In this document: piece after piece, positions 51,079 to 59,058 of the stretch | How positions within the stretch are numbered: the stretch's first letter is position 1 | How the letters are laid out: each line of letters starts with the position of its first letter | NCBI GenBank assembly: GCA_017428565.1 | Contig: JAFRQP010000083.1 | Coordinates: 1 to 64,000 of the forward strand | Direction: 5' to 3' | Origin: Oscillospiraceae bacterium | GTDB taxonomy: Bacteria > Bacillota > Clostridia > Oscillospirales > Oscillospiraceae | DNA: 64,000 nucleotides | Notes under the pieces: model-generated | What the model was told of the DNA's origin: nothing | Database searches by the model: none | The model's input: the letters and a program-made list of their open reading frames with translations, nothing else | Made by a program: the position numbers and the translations under genes

Positions 51079-51129
51079 GCGATCATTTTGTCCTTTTGCG
51101 CCTTTTTCGGCGCAGACCGCAAAGCAGCC

Positions 51130-52323
51130 TCAGAGCCCGGCCATGGCCTGCTCCAGATCCGCGATCAGATCCTCTGCGTTCTCCAGTCCCGCGGATAGGC
51201 GGATCAGGCCCGGAGCGATGCCCGCCGCACGCAGTTCCTCCTCGTTGTAGGTGGAGTGAGTCATGGAGGCGGGGTGCTCAATGAGACTCTCCGCGTCGCC
51301 CAGGGAGACGGCCACGGTGATGAGCTCGAGGGCGTTCACCAGCTTCATGCCGGCAGCCTTGCCGCCGCGGACCTCAAAGCTCAGCATCCCGCCGAAATCC
51401 TTCATCTGCCGGGCTGCCACCTCATGCCCCTTGTGGCTGGAAAGCCCCGGGTAGTTCACCTTCTCCACAGCGGGGTGCCCGACCAGAAAAGCCGAGATCT
51501 TCGCCGCGTTTTCGCAGTGCCGCGCCATGCGCAGCTCCAGAGTTTTCAGCCCGCGCAGCAGCAGCCAGGCCGCAAAGGGATCCAGCACCGCGCCGGTCAT
51601 GTCCTTCAGACCGAAGAGCCGCACCTGCTGGATGAAGTCCGCCTTGCCCACCACAAAGCCCGCGACCACGTCGCCGTGTCCGTTCAGATACTTGGTGGCG
51701 GAGTGCACCACCACGTCCGCGCCCAGCGCCAGCGGATTCTGCAGAGCGGGGGAGGCGAAGGTGTTGTCGCAGATCACCTTGATATCGGGATTGAAGGCGT
51801 GGGCCTCTTGCGCCACGGCGGCGATGTCGGTGATTTTCAGCGTGGGGTTGGCCGGAGTCTCCAGATAGACGGCCACGGTGTTCTCCTTCAGATGGGCGCG
51901 CAGCGCCTGCAGATCCGAGGTGTCGATAAAGTCCACCTCCACGCCGTAGCGGCTGATGCCGTGGTTCAGCAGCGCAAAGGTGCAGCCGTAGAGCGTGCCG
52001 TCCGCGATGATGTGCTTGCCGGCCCCCGCGACGGTCCACAGGGTGGAGGAGATGGCGCCCATGCCGGAGGCCGTTGCCAGGCAGGCCTCGCCTCCCTCCA
52101 GCGCGGCGACCTTGTTTTCCAGCACCGCGGTGGTGGGATTGCCCAGGCGGGTATAGATATAGCCGTTTTCCGCTCCCGCAAAGCGGCGGCCGCCCTGCTC
52201 GCAGCTGTCAAAAACAAAGGTGGAGCTCTGATAAATCGGAGTGGAAAGCGCGCCGTACTGCGCGTCCTTGACATTGCCTGCGTGGATGGCCTTGGTACCG
52301 AAACCGCATGCTTCCTGCTTCAT
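51130..52323 (-). CDS. Methionine gamma-lyase-like PLP enzyme
   Basis: A 397-residue PLP enzyme of the Cys/Met family. The tyrosine-loop cysteine of methionine gamma-lyase is present in GTLYGCTFALLNHG (Cys114), and the PLP lysine is Lys211 in VVHSATKYLNGHGD. The start ACGFGTKAIHAG is also typical. It should cleave methionine to methanethiol, ammonia and 2-oxobutyrate, an energy-yielding step in anaerobes. It has AGGAGG before the ATG and a palindrome AAGGGAG-GAT-CTCCCTT (52367-52384) further upstream in the leader. Confidence 0.9.
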   Translation of the reverse strand: MKQEACGFGTKAIHAGNVKDAQYGALSTPIYQSSTFVFDSCEQGGRRFAGAENGYIYTRLGNPTTAVLENKVAALEGGEACLATASGMGAISSTLWTVAGAGKHIIADGTLYGCTFALLNHGISRYGVEVDFIDTSDLQALRAHLKENTVAVYLETPANPTLKITDIAAVAQEAHAFNPDIKVICDNTFASPALQNPLALGADVVVHSATKYLNGHGDVVAGFVVGKADFIQQVRLFGLKDMTGAVLDPFAAWLLLRGLKTLELRMARHCENAAKISAFLVGHPAVEKVNYPGLSSHKGHEVAARQMKDFGGMLSFEVRGGKAAGMKLVNALELITVAVSLGDAESLIEHPASMTHSTYNEEELRAAGIAPGLIRLSAGLENAEDLIADLEQAMAGL

Positions 52324-52483
52324 AAGAACGCCTCCTGCTTCGCAATTATTTGTTTTGCCCAAAAATCAAGGGAGATCCTCCCTTAAAAATCTACCATATT
52401 TCACAAAACCTGGGTAACGCTCAAATATCGGAACCCGCCATAGATTTAATTTATAACAAGTCGGGAAAGCTGTCGGCAGCCCC

Positions 52484-52512
52484 TTGCTCCCGGGAGATTC
52501 CTGTGATACACT
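52484..52512 (+). promoter_or_regulatory. Promoter of the Card1-like gene
   Basis: TTGCTC (52484-52489) and TACACT (52507-52512) are 17 bases apart, 27 bases before the start codon. Confidence 0.5.
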
Positions 52513-52539
52513 GAAGAAAAAAGGGGAGGGGAAGGGAAC

Positions 52540-53721
52540 ATGCACACCCTGATCGAGCTGTATGACGAGAGACCCCTGGAAAACGTCCTGGGCGTCGAGG
52601 TGTTTCACCCCCAAAGGGTGATTTACGTGTGTCCGGACACGATCGCCGCGGAGCAGCGCGTCCAGCGCCAGCTGCGGGACTATTTCCGCCACCGGGGACT
52701 GGAGCCGGAGATCAGCTTTGTCCGCGCCGATATCTATGATACGGAGGCCATGCTGCGCACGCTGCGCCGCACGGTAGGACAGGAGGCGGACTGCGCCCTG
52801 GACATCACCGGCGGCACGGACGCGGTGCTCTTCGCGGCGGGACTTCTCTGCGCCGAGCGGGCCGTCCCGGTGTTCACCTACAGCCGCCGGCGGAACAAGT
52901 TTTACGATATCCGCAACGCGCCCTTTGCCTCCAAGCTGCCCTGCGAGGTGCGCTTCAGCGTGGAGGACTGCTTCCGCATGGCCGGCGGCTCTATGCGCAC
53001 CGGCCGGGTGGACAACGGGATCCTGAGCCGCTATCTGCCGGACTTTGATCCCTTCTTTGATCTCTATCTCCGCCATCGGCGGGAGTGGACCCAGACCGTC
53101 ACCTATCTGCAGCGCGTGTCCCAGAACGCCCCTGACGCGCCGGTGGCGCTGGACGTGAACGCGCCCTACACCGTCAAGGGGGAGCGCGCCGCCCGCATCA
53201 GCGCCCCGGAGGAGACGCTGCGGGAGCTGGAGGAGCTGGGCTTCCTGCATGATCTGCGGATCGTGACGGGGGAGAGCGTCAGCTTTACCTTCCGGGACGA
53301 GCAGATCCGCACCTGGCTGCGCGACGTGGGCAGCGTTCTGGAGCTCTATGTCTACAAGGCCTGCCTGGATACGGCGCTTTTTGACGATGTGCGCACCAGC
53401 GCGGTGGTGGACTGGGAAGGGGACCGGCGGGACAATGCGGTCTCCAACGAGCTGGACGTGATGTGCACCCGCGGCGTGACGCCGGTCTTTATCAGCTGCA
53501 AGACCTGCGACGTGAAGACCGAGGCGCTCAACGAGCTGGCCGTGCTGCGGGACCGCTTCGGCGGTCAGATCGCCCGGGCGGCCATCGTCACCGCTGAGCG
53601 GGTCCGCGCCGTGACCCGGAACCGGGCGGCGGAGCTGAACATCCAGGTCATCGATCTGAACGACCTGCAGGCCGGGCGCATCCAAAGCCGGATCCGCAGT
53701 CTGATGCGCGAGCAGCGTTGA
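52540..53721 (+). CDS. Card1/Can2-like CARF-domain nuclease (DUF1887 family)
   Basis: A 393-residue protein of the Card1 type. The N-terminal CARF fold (residues 1-130) has the ligand loop ALDITGGTDAVLFAAGLL (DITGGTD at 88-94). A middle winged-helix-like linker leads to a C-terminal PD-(D/E)XK domain with SNELDVMC (Glu304, Asp306) and VFISCKTC (Lys321). Such nucleases are activated by cyclic oligoadenylate made by type III CRISPR Cas10. No cas gene or CRISPR array is in the window, so this is an orphan. A strong GGGGAGGGG site precedes the start. Confidence 0.85.
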   Translation: MHTLIELYDERPLENVLGVEVFHPQRVIYVCPDTIAAEQRVQRQLRDYFRHRGLEPEISFVRADIYDTEAMLRTLRRTVGQEADCALDITGGTDAVLFAAGLLCAERAVPVFTYSRRRNKFYDIRNAPFASKLPCEVRFSVEDCFRMAGGSMRTGRVDNGILSRYLPDFDPFFDLYLRHRREWTQTVTYLQRVSQNAPDAPVALDVNAPYTVKGERAARISAPEETLRELEELGFLHDLRIVTGESVSFTFRDEQIRTWLRDVGSVLELYVYKACLDTALFDDVRTSAVVDWEGDRRDNAVSNELDVMCTRGVTPVFISCKTCDVKTEALNELAVLRDRFGGQIARAAIVTAERVRAVTRNRAAELNIQVIDLNDLQAGRIQSRIRSLMREQR

Positions 53722-53729
53722 CAACAAAA

Positions 53730-53763
53730 AAACGCTCCTCCGGGAAAACCTGGAGGGGCGTTT
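53730..53763 (+). terminator. Terminator after the Card1-like gene
   Basis: ACGCTCCTCC / GGAGGGGCGT form a 10-bp stem (one G-T pair) with a ten-base loop; an A tract before and T tract after also fit termination of the minus-strand lipoprotein gene. Confidence 0.8.
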
Positions 53764-53776
53764 CATATGGATTTGT

Positions 53777-54412
53777 TCAGCCGTTCAGCGCGCCCGGATC
53801 CAGCTGGACCGTCCCGGTAACCTGGCAGGCACCGTCCGGCGCTTCGTAGACGAAGACCAGCTGAGCGCCCTTGCAGAGCACGCAGTGATTGGTGCCGTTC
53901 ACGACCTGGGAGGCCAGGTGCAGCAGGCCGTCTTCCAGCTCAACGGAGGACTCCCGGTCCACAGACCAGCCGCCCAGCAGGGCCCCGGGGGCGTTTTCGG
54001 CGGCTTTGACTTCGCCGCTTTCGGCGATATCGCCGATGTCCAGCGTCACGATGTTCCGGATCTCCGCGCCGCCCTGCAGGTCGGCGTAGACGTAGACCAG
54101 CGCGTAATAGGGAACGGCGTCGGGATAGACCACCGCCGCCTCGCAGAGGATGCAGTAGTTGGTGCCGGAGACCAGCTGGGTGCCGATCAGCGCAACGGGC
54201 GTGTAGTTGACGCCCACAAGGCCCTCCATGGCCTTGTCAAAAGCGGCTTGGGCCTCGTCGGTCACGGCGGCGTCCGCAGGGATCGTCCAGCCGCCCACCA
54301 GGGCGGGCGCGTCCCCTTCGTCATTTCCGGTCTCTTCCGTCTCGGCCTGTCCGCAGGCGGACAGGGCCAGGAGCAGGATCAGAGCAAGCAGCAGCGCAAA
54401 CAGTTTCTTCAT
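53777..54412 (-). CDS. Lipoprotein with two cystatin-like QxVxG repeats
   Basis: A 211-residue secreted lipoprotein with the lipobox ALSACGQ (Cys20). After an acidic linker it has two similar domains. Each has GGW (residues 40-42 and 147-149) and then TQLVSGTNYCILC (78-90) or SQVVNGTNHCVLC (168-180). QLVSGTNY and QVVNGTNH match the QxVxG hairpin of cystatins (cysteine protease inhibitors). The CxLC that follows is unusual. It could inhibit host or bacterial cysteine proteases at the cell surface, but cystatin activity is inferred from motif only. Confidence 0.75.
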   Translation of the reverse strand: MKKLFALLLALILLLALSACGQAETEETGNDEGDAPALVGGWTIPADAAVTDEAQAAFDKAMEGLVGVNYTPVALIGTQLVSGTNYCILCEAAVVYPDAVPYYALVYVYADLQGGAEIRNIVTLDIGDIAESGEVKAAENAPGALLGGWSVDRESSVELEDGLLHLASQVVNGTNHCVLCKGAQLVFVYEAPDGACQVTGTVQLDPGALNG

Positions 54413-54536
54413 TTTTTTCTACCTTCTTTCATCTTCATGTACCGACGCTATAGACGACGGAGGACGGAAATTGTTCCTGCGATTTTCAACAATATTTCAA
54501 AATTTTCTAATATGACACATCGCCGGAAAAAAGAGC

Positions 54537-54586
54537 AGCAGCCCATTCGTCAGGAGCATTCCCTGCGGCCTGACAAACGGGCTGCT
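54537..54586. terminator. Terminator of the NUDIX gene
   Basis: AGCAGCCCATTCGTCAGG pairs with CCTGACAAACGGGCTGCT (two mismatches) across a 14-base loop; on the minus strand TCTTTTTT follows. Confidence 0.8.
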
Positions 54587-54611
54587 GTTCCATCCGATCA
54601 ACAATTCCGCG

Positions 54612-55127
54612 CTAAATCAGTCCTTCTGAAAGCAGCATTTCCACGACCCGCGCCTCCCGTTCGAACATCATCCGGTTATAAGGGCTTTCCTTCACCCTGC
54701 GGTTCTTTTCCATGGCGGAAGCAGGATCTATGTACTCCAGCTCATAGGATTCCGCCTTTTCGTAATCATCGAGATTTTGGGATACCAGGCCGTCCACAGC
54801 GTCGCAGAGATAGTAGTAATTGTCCTGAACAAAGCATTCGGAAGGATTATGATCGCTTTTTTGGATCCGATGCACATATCCGTATTCTTTTACGGTCTCC
54901 GGAATGACGATCAGTCCTGCTTCTTCCTGCGTTTCCCGGATCATGGCTTCAATGGGACTTTCTCCGTCTTTTATTCCGCCGCCCGGGAATTTGTAGTAAT
55001 CATATTTCTGACTGTGAATCATGGCGAGCTTCCCGTTTCGGATCATGATGCTTCTGGCAGAATCCCGCGTAAAAATCTGCGTGCATGCATCATAATCCTT
55101 TTTGTCCATTTCAAACAGCAGTCTCAT
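54612..55127 (-). CDS. NUDIX hydrolase
   Basis: A 171-residue NUDIX enzyme. The NUDIX box GGGIKDGESPIEAMIRET followed by QEEAGL fits GX5EX7REUXEEXGU exactly, with metal-binding glutamates. The rest matches small nucleoside diphosphate-linked hydrolases. The start at 55127 was chosen since the family begins shortly before RDSARSIMIR; a longer upstream frame has no homology. It is the last chromosomal gene before the integrated element, with no operon partner. Confidence 0.92.
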   Translation of the reverse strand: MRLLFEMDKKDYDACTQIFTRDSARSIMIRNGKLAMIHSQKYDYYKFPGGGIKDGESPIEAMIRETQEEAGLIVIPETVKEYGYVHRIQKSDHNPSECFVQDNYYYLCDAVDGLVSQNLDDYEKAESYELEYIDPASAMEKNRRVKESPYNRMMFEREARVVEMLLSEGLI

Positions 55128-55315
55128 ATGCCATCGCCCCACGCTATCGGATTGATCGATCTGAGTATACCATACGCCGGCAGAAATAACAACGAAGAAA
55201 GCCCTTTTGCCCTGAGGACAGAAGAGCTTTCTTTGATGGCAGAGACGGAGGGATTCGCATGCATATTTCGCAGGGTAGGGGGTCGTGCAAAACAAAGGTG
55301 ACAGCGTGCGAAAAA

Positions 55316-56929
55316 TCAAGGTATTCGCCAGTGTTCGCACTGGCTCATGCACAGCCCACCGGGCTGTGCGTACATGATTCGAATCCCTCGTCTTTTCCTA
55401 CCAAAAAGAAGGACAGGCACATGGCCTGTCCTTCTTTTTGGTGGAGCAAATGCATTCAAATCCGAACTATTATCTTCGGCGGGGAGATCGGAGGAAGCCA
55501 GGTCGATGAAGGAGACCTGCTTGCCGCCGCGGATGTTGTAGAATATAATCACGCGATCATCATAGAGGTAGATGGAGTTGATAAAGACATCTATGATCCG
55601 TTTGCGGAATTCCGGGTCGAGAGGGTCGCCGGTGCAGATTTTTTTCAGCCAAGCGCGCACCTCTGTTTCTGTAAGCTGGATCCCCTGGGCGATGCGGAGG
55701 CGGGCGAGCTCGCCCTCCATTTCCTGCTTCTGCGCTTCCAGCGCCTCCATGCGGTCATAGATCTTTTTGTGGGCGATCTTGGGTGCATCCACCAGGGCGT
55801 CCAGGAGCTTGTCGGTCTCACGGTCGATCTGATTCAGCGCCTTTTCCAGATCCGTCACGCGGGTATCGGAGAATTCTTTTTTGTACTCCTCCACAACAGC
55901 CTTTGCAACGAGACTTGCGCGCGCGGGCGTCAGGACATATTGAATCGTCTGTTCGACCACATACCACTCGATGAAATCCTTGCGCTCGTTTTTCTTCTTG
56001 CAGGTATGCTTTTTCTTTTTGTTTGCGCAGGCATAATAGTAATGCACGGCGCCGGTTTTGGATTTGCCGGATTCGCCCACCATCGGGGCGCCGCAGACAC
56101 CGCAAAAGGCTTTCCCCTGGAGAAGATAATCCACATGAGCCTTGGAGGCTGCCGGCGCGTGGGAGACAGCTTTCAGGCGTGCCTGCACCTTGTCGAAAAG
56201 CTCCTGGCTGATCATCGGCTCAGCCAGATCCGGCACGACCTCGCCGCTGTATTTATACTGGCCGATGTAGACGGTATTGGAAAGAGCTGCCTGGAAGCTG
56301 GTGACGGAGAGAGGCCGACCACGCGCACCGACGTAGCCCCTGCGACTGAGCTCGGCGATGATTTCCTTTTTGGGAACGCCTTCCGCGTATTGCTCAAAGA
56401 GGTATCGAATAGCGGGGGCGGTTTTATCGTCAATCACGAGCTTTCCGTCCAGCACCCGGTATCCGTATGGGATGCTGCCGCCGCAAAACTTTCCCTTGGA
56501 AATGCTCTCACGCTGGCCGCGGCGGATATTCTGAGAGAGGTTGGCAGAGTAGTATTCCGCCATGGATTCCAGCAAGCCCTCCAGAATGATGCCCTCGGGG
56601 CTGTCCGTGATGTTCTCCTTGACAGAGACCACCTTGACACCGAACTTTTTCAGGCGGGCTTTATAGATGGCGCTGTCATAGCGATTGCGGGCGAAGCGAT
56701 CCAGCTTCCAGACGATGACCATCTCGAACTGCTTCTTGGCGGCGTCGTCAATCATGCGCTGGAAGTCCGGGCGCTGATCCTTGGTGCCGGTCAAGGCACG
56801 GTCGATATATTCCCCGACTACATGGATGCCCTGCTGCTCCGCCCAGGCGTAGTTGTCGTGCAGCTGGCCCTCTATGGATTGCTCTGTCTGTCCATGGGAG
56901 GAATAGCGGGCATAAATCACTGCGTTCAT
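55316..56929 (-). CDS. Large serine recombinase (integrase)
   Basis: A 537-residue recombinase. The catalytic domain starts MNAVIYARYSSHGQTEQSIE (catalytic serine at residue 10 or 11) with WKLDRFARNRYD, a recombinase domain (GSIPYGYRVLDGKLVID) and a zinc-ribbon CGVCGAPMVGESG (with later CKKK). A coiled coil follows. It stands at the end of the element, pointing outward, which fits the integrase of a phage or integrative element. The last 45 codons cover three perfect hairpins and are probably not part of the native enzyme. Confidence 0.93.
   Translation of the reverse strand: MNAVIYARYSSHGQTEQSIEGQLHDNYAWAEQQGIHVVGEYIDRALTGTKDQRPDFQRMIDDAAKKQFEMVIVWKLDRFARNRYDSAIYKARLKKFGVKVVSVKENITDSPEGIILEGLLESMAEYYSANLSQNIRRGQRESISKGKFCGGSIPYGYRVLDGKLVIDDKTAPAIRYLFEQYAEGVPKKEIIAELSRRGYVGARGRPLSVTSFQAALSNTVYIGQYKYSGEVVPDLAEPMISQELFDKVQARLKAVSHAPAASKAHVDYLLQGKAFCGVCGAPMVGESGKSKTGAVHYYYACANKKKKHTCKKKNERKDFIEWYVVEQTIQYVLTPARASLVAKAVVEEYKKEFSDTRVTDLEKALNQIDRETDKLLDALVDAPKIAHKKIYDRMEALEAQKQEMEGELARLRIAQGIQLTETEVRAWLKKICTGDPLDPEFRKRIIDVFINSIYLYDDRVIIFYNIRGGKQVSFIDLASSDLPAEDNSSDLNAFAPPKRRTGHVPVLLFGRKRRGIRIMYAQPGGLCMSQCEHWRIP
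55327..55369. other. Two hairpins at the element's left end
   Basis: GCCAGTG-TTCG-CACTGGC (55327-55344) and GCACAGCCC-ACC-GGGCTGTGC (55349-55369) are perfect stems. They lie between the end of the recombinase frame and a T-loop-like palindrome GATTCGAATC (55376-55385). The segment may mark the attachment junction. Confidence 0.6.
55401..55441. terminator. Strong hairpin inside the recombinase C-terminal frame
   Basis: A perfect 18-bp stem CCAAAAAGAAGGACAGGC / GCCTGTCCTTCTTTTTGG with a five-base loop; T and A tracts at both ends fit a bidirectional terminator. Confidence 0.8.
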
Positions 56930-57039
56930 GCATTTCTCCTTGATTTTTCAGCCAAAACGCAGTATACTATAACTGCGATTTGGACAAGTGGTGTTGGCTC
57001 ATTTCGCAGCCCGTTCCGGGAAACCGGGGCGGGCATTTT

Positions 57040-57666
57040 TTATTTGTATATAATCCCGTCACCATCCCCGAGTATCAGATCTGTGCCGTCAAAATCGCAC
57101 CAGAATGTTGCTGCATAAAGGGATTGGTCATCAATAGCCGGGATCTTCCAGCAGATGTTTACAGTATCAATCTCCACATCAGGGTAAACCGCAAGAAGGC
57201 ATTGCAAAATCGTCTCCGAGTATTCCTCAACTGCTGTTCGCGCCTCTGCTTTTGTGCAATCTCCATAGTAAGTAAGATAAAGCCTGACAAAGCTGAGTTC
57301 TTGCCGGTTCTCATCAAATGAGATTTCCGGGTTATGGTTCTGTGTTACATTCCATCCAGCTTTACGGGATAGGTTCTGAATCGTCGAATAAAGAGAAGAC
57401 AGAATCTCGTTTTCAGAAGAGAAAGGCTCAGAAGCTGTGGCCATGTCAAGACCCTGTATTCTGTCGTTCCTTGGGGTCGGAGCCGGAGTGGGAACGGGCG
57501 TGGGAGAGAGAGTTGGCTTGGGGGATGGAATCGGAGTGGGCTGCGATATACTGGATCCAGCAGGACGCGAAGTGGTTCTCGGCTGATTTGCGGATTCGGA
57601 GATGCGGCCACAAGCGCATAGAATGAAGGAAAGAAGCAAAAGCAGAAGAACAGAGATCCTTTTCAC
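57040..57666 (-). CDS. Element-encoded lipoprotein
   Basis: A 208-residue secreted lipoprotein. The signal peptide ends in the lipobox ILCACGR (Cys19). A proline/threonine/serine-rich spacer (SQPTPIPSPKPTLSPTPV) leads to a folded domain from about residue 80 with two cysteines (YGDCTKAEA, WKIPAIDD..FWCDFDG). It may be a superinfection-exclusion or surface protein of the element; no family is recognised. Its start overlaps the SWIM gene end by four bases. Confidence 0.8.
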   Translation of the reverse strand: MKRISVLLLLLLSFILCACGRISESANQPRTTSRPAGSSISQPTPIPSPKPTLSPTPVPTPAPTPRNDRIQGLDMATASEPFSSENEILSSLYSTIQNLSRKAGWNVTQNHNPEISFDENRQELSFVRLYLTYYGDCTKAEARTAVEEYSETILQCLLAVYPDVEIDTVNICWKIPAIDDQSLYAATFWCDFDGTDLILGDGDGIIYK

Positions 57667-58070
57667 AGCTTAGTCCTCCATATCATGTATTGCTTTTTCA
57701 AACCGTCATATTCCGCATCTGAGATCAGGGGAGTGCGCAGAACATAGTAATACCACGCGCATTTCGCAAGACGGCTTTCCAAATCCTGATAATCCTTCAA
57801 AAACTTGTCCCTCTCGGTCAGCCCGTCCTGGTTCAGAACACCGAGAGACATGGCAAGGCGCACCATATGCTTGCAGGCGGTAGGATTCGCTTTCTTGAGA
57901 TTGATATTGAAATCGGGGCAGGTGCAGCTTTCCAGCGTAGCATAATAGCGGGCACCGTCAGATCCTTCGCACTCAATAGACGGCTTTGCCCCATCATTTA
58001 TAGAAACAACTTTTACCTTTCCCGCACGAGCGGCACGGGGCGCATCGGTGGAACCCCATTTCCATTCCAT
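57663..58070 (-). CDS. SWIM zinc-finger protein
   Basis: A 135-residue protein with a SWIM zinc motif CTCPDFNINLKKANPTACKH (CxCx..CxH). It could bind DNA, RNA or protein. A helical tail follows. The ATG at 58070 has GGGAGG six bases upstream; an earlier frame start is 7 codons further without this site. It is between the element lipoprotein and the repressor in one minus-strand unit. Confidence 0.85.
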   Translation of the reverse strand: MEWKWGSTDAPRAARAGKVKVVSINDGAKPSIECEGSDGARYYATLESCTCPDFNINLKKANPTACKHMVRLAMSLGVLNQDGLTERDKFLKDYQDLESRLAKCAWYYYVLRTPLISDAEYDGLKKQYMIWRTKL

Positions 58071-58087
58071 TGTACAGCCTCCCTTAC

Positions 58088-58468
58088 TCACGCATTATCA
58101 GCCAACTGGCTCGGATCAGTTTTTTTATTGAATTTGTCCGAACGGACAAGGGTGTCCGCATCGTCCAGCAGCTTTTCCTGCCCTTCCTCGTTAAGCTGAT
58201 AAAACAGCGACAGAAGCGCTTCGTCTCTTTGAGCCGAGGCGCTTTTTTTATTATCGGAAGAAAAATAAAGATCACCGTGGGCGATGTTTTCGATGTCAAG
58301 GTTAAGAGCTTGAAAAACACGGATCATGGTGCTGACTCCGGCATTGGAAATGCCCCTCTTGAGCGCGGAATCAAGTGTGGAGTAGGAAATGCCAAGTTCC
58401 GTAGTAAAAGCGCGGACACTGCCGTACTGAGTTAGTATTTCGGATTTCAGCTGTTCTTCGATAGTCAT
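58088..58468 (-). CDS. Phage-type repressor (HTH)
   Basis: A 126-residue regulator. The N-terminal helix-turn-helix (EILTQYGSVRAFTTELGISY, STLDSALKRGISNAGVSTMIRV in two parts) is of the phage CI/SinR type. The C-terminal part is short and lacks a LexA-like protease motif. The ATG at 58468 has GGGAGG seven bases upstream. It is divergent from the Cro-like gene across an operator region, so it should maintain the lysogenic state or control the early genes. Confidence 0.9.
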   Translation of the reverse strand: MTIEEQLKSEILTQYGSVRAFTTELGISYSTLDSALKRGISNAGVSTMIRVFQALNLDIENIAHGDLYFSSDNKKSASAQRDEALLSLFYQLNEEGQEKLLDDADTLVRSDKFNKKTDPSQLADNA

Positions 58469-58490
58469 GTTCATTCCTCCCTTACTTGTA

Positions 58491-58519
58491 ATTTTATACG
58501 AAGAGGCGTGAGTAGTCAA
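58491..58519 (-). promoter_or_regulatory. Repressor promoter
   Basis: On the minus strand TTGACT (58514-58519) and TAAAAT (58491-58496) are 17 bases apart, 22 bases before the repressor start codon. Confidence 0.65.
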
Positions 58520-58524
58520 GAAAG

Positions 58525-58557
58525 AATTTCCGAAATTGCGTAAAAATTTTCCGAAAT
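58525..58557. promoter_or_regulatory. Repressor operators TTTCCGAAA x2
   Basis: The nonamer TTTCCGAAA occurs at 58527-58535 and 58548-58556, exactly 21 bases (two helix turns) apart. The first copy is a perfect palindrome AATTTCCGAAATT. Both lie between the divergent promoters. Confidence 0.7.
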
Positions 58558-58561
58558 CCCC

Positions 58562-58590
58562 TTGACAATTCACGCAAAAGCGGTTATTCT
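58562..58590 (+). promoter_or_regulatory. Early promoter for the Cro-like gene
   Basis: A consensus TTGACA (58562-58567) and TATTCT (58585-58590) are 17 bases apart. Confidence 0.75.
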
Positions 58591-58618
58591 GTCGAATAGA
58601 AAAACGCTTTTGCGTGAA
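58569..58618. promoter_or_regulatory. Inverted operator TTCACGCAAAAGCG / CGCTTTTGCGTGAA
   Basis: A perfect 14-bp inverted repeat with a 22-base spacer that covers the early promoter spacer and the transcript start. It is a likely second regulator-binding site, different in sequence from the TTTCCGAAA operators. Confidence 0.7.
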
Positions 58619-58632
58619 AGTGGGGTGAAGAC

Positions 58633-58842
58633 ATGAGTAACCTTGCAGCAGAGATGGCCCGGTACGGTGTTTCCGCCGCTGATATTCAGAACGTGCTTGG
58701 CTGCACGGACAAGACGGTAAAGAACAAGATGACCGGTGCAACGGAGTTTTCCGTCGGTGAGGCAATGAAGATTCGGGAAGCCTTTTTCCCGGGTATGCGG
58801 CTCGAATATCTCTTTGCGCAGCCGGAAAACAGAAGGGCTTGA
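58633..58842 (+). CDS. Cro-like HTH protein
   Basis: A 69-residue protein. The helix-turn-helix reads YGVSAADIQNVLGCTDKTVK NKMTGATEF in two parts, typical of small phage Cro/antirepressor proteins. It is the first gene on the rightward early unit and follows a promoter with operators. The gene is in a region with tightly packed genes. Confidence 0.85.
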   Translation: MSNLAAEMARYGVSAADIQNVLGCTDKTVKNKMTGATEFSVGEAMKIREAFFPGMRLEYLFAQPENRRA

Positions 58843-58848
58843 TGCAGT

Positions 58849-59058
58849 ATGGCGAAGGAAGAAAAGTACATCCAGGTTGGCGTGACGGCGCTGCGTGGGC
58901 CGGACGGGAATTTCCTGCCGGCGGTACCGCTTTATATCAAGGCGGAGGACGGCGCCGCGGAGGCCGAGGAGAAGCTGATCCAGGACATTGGGCACCTGCT
59001 GGCCCTGCGGATGAAAGCCTATATGGACGGCTGCAGAGAAGCGGGGGTGCCGGTGTGA
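58849..59058 (+). CDS. Small phage protein, unknown function
   Basis: A 69-residue acidic, helical protein (KEEKYIQVGVTALRGPDGNF, LPAVPLYIKAEDGAAEAEEK). There is no recognised family. It lies six bases after the Cro-like stop and overlaps the next gene's GTG by four bases, which fits a tightly coupled early operon. Confidence 0.7.
   Translation: MAKEEKYIQVGVTALRGPDGNFLPAVPLYIKAEDGAAEAEEKLIQDIGHLLALRMKAYMDGCREAGVPV

Noticed and set aside
52300-53800. CRISPR array or cas genes near the Card1-like gene
   Set aside because: No regularly spaced repeats and no cas-like frames on either strand in the neighbouring genes.
55370-55405. tRNA 3' half (GATTCGAATCCC...TACCA)
   Set aside because: The T-stem does not pair (an A sits at the G53 position), no acceptor or anticodon arm can be folded around it, so no tRNA is called.
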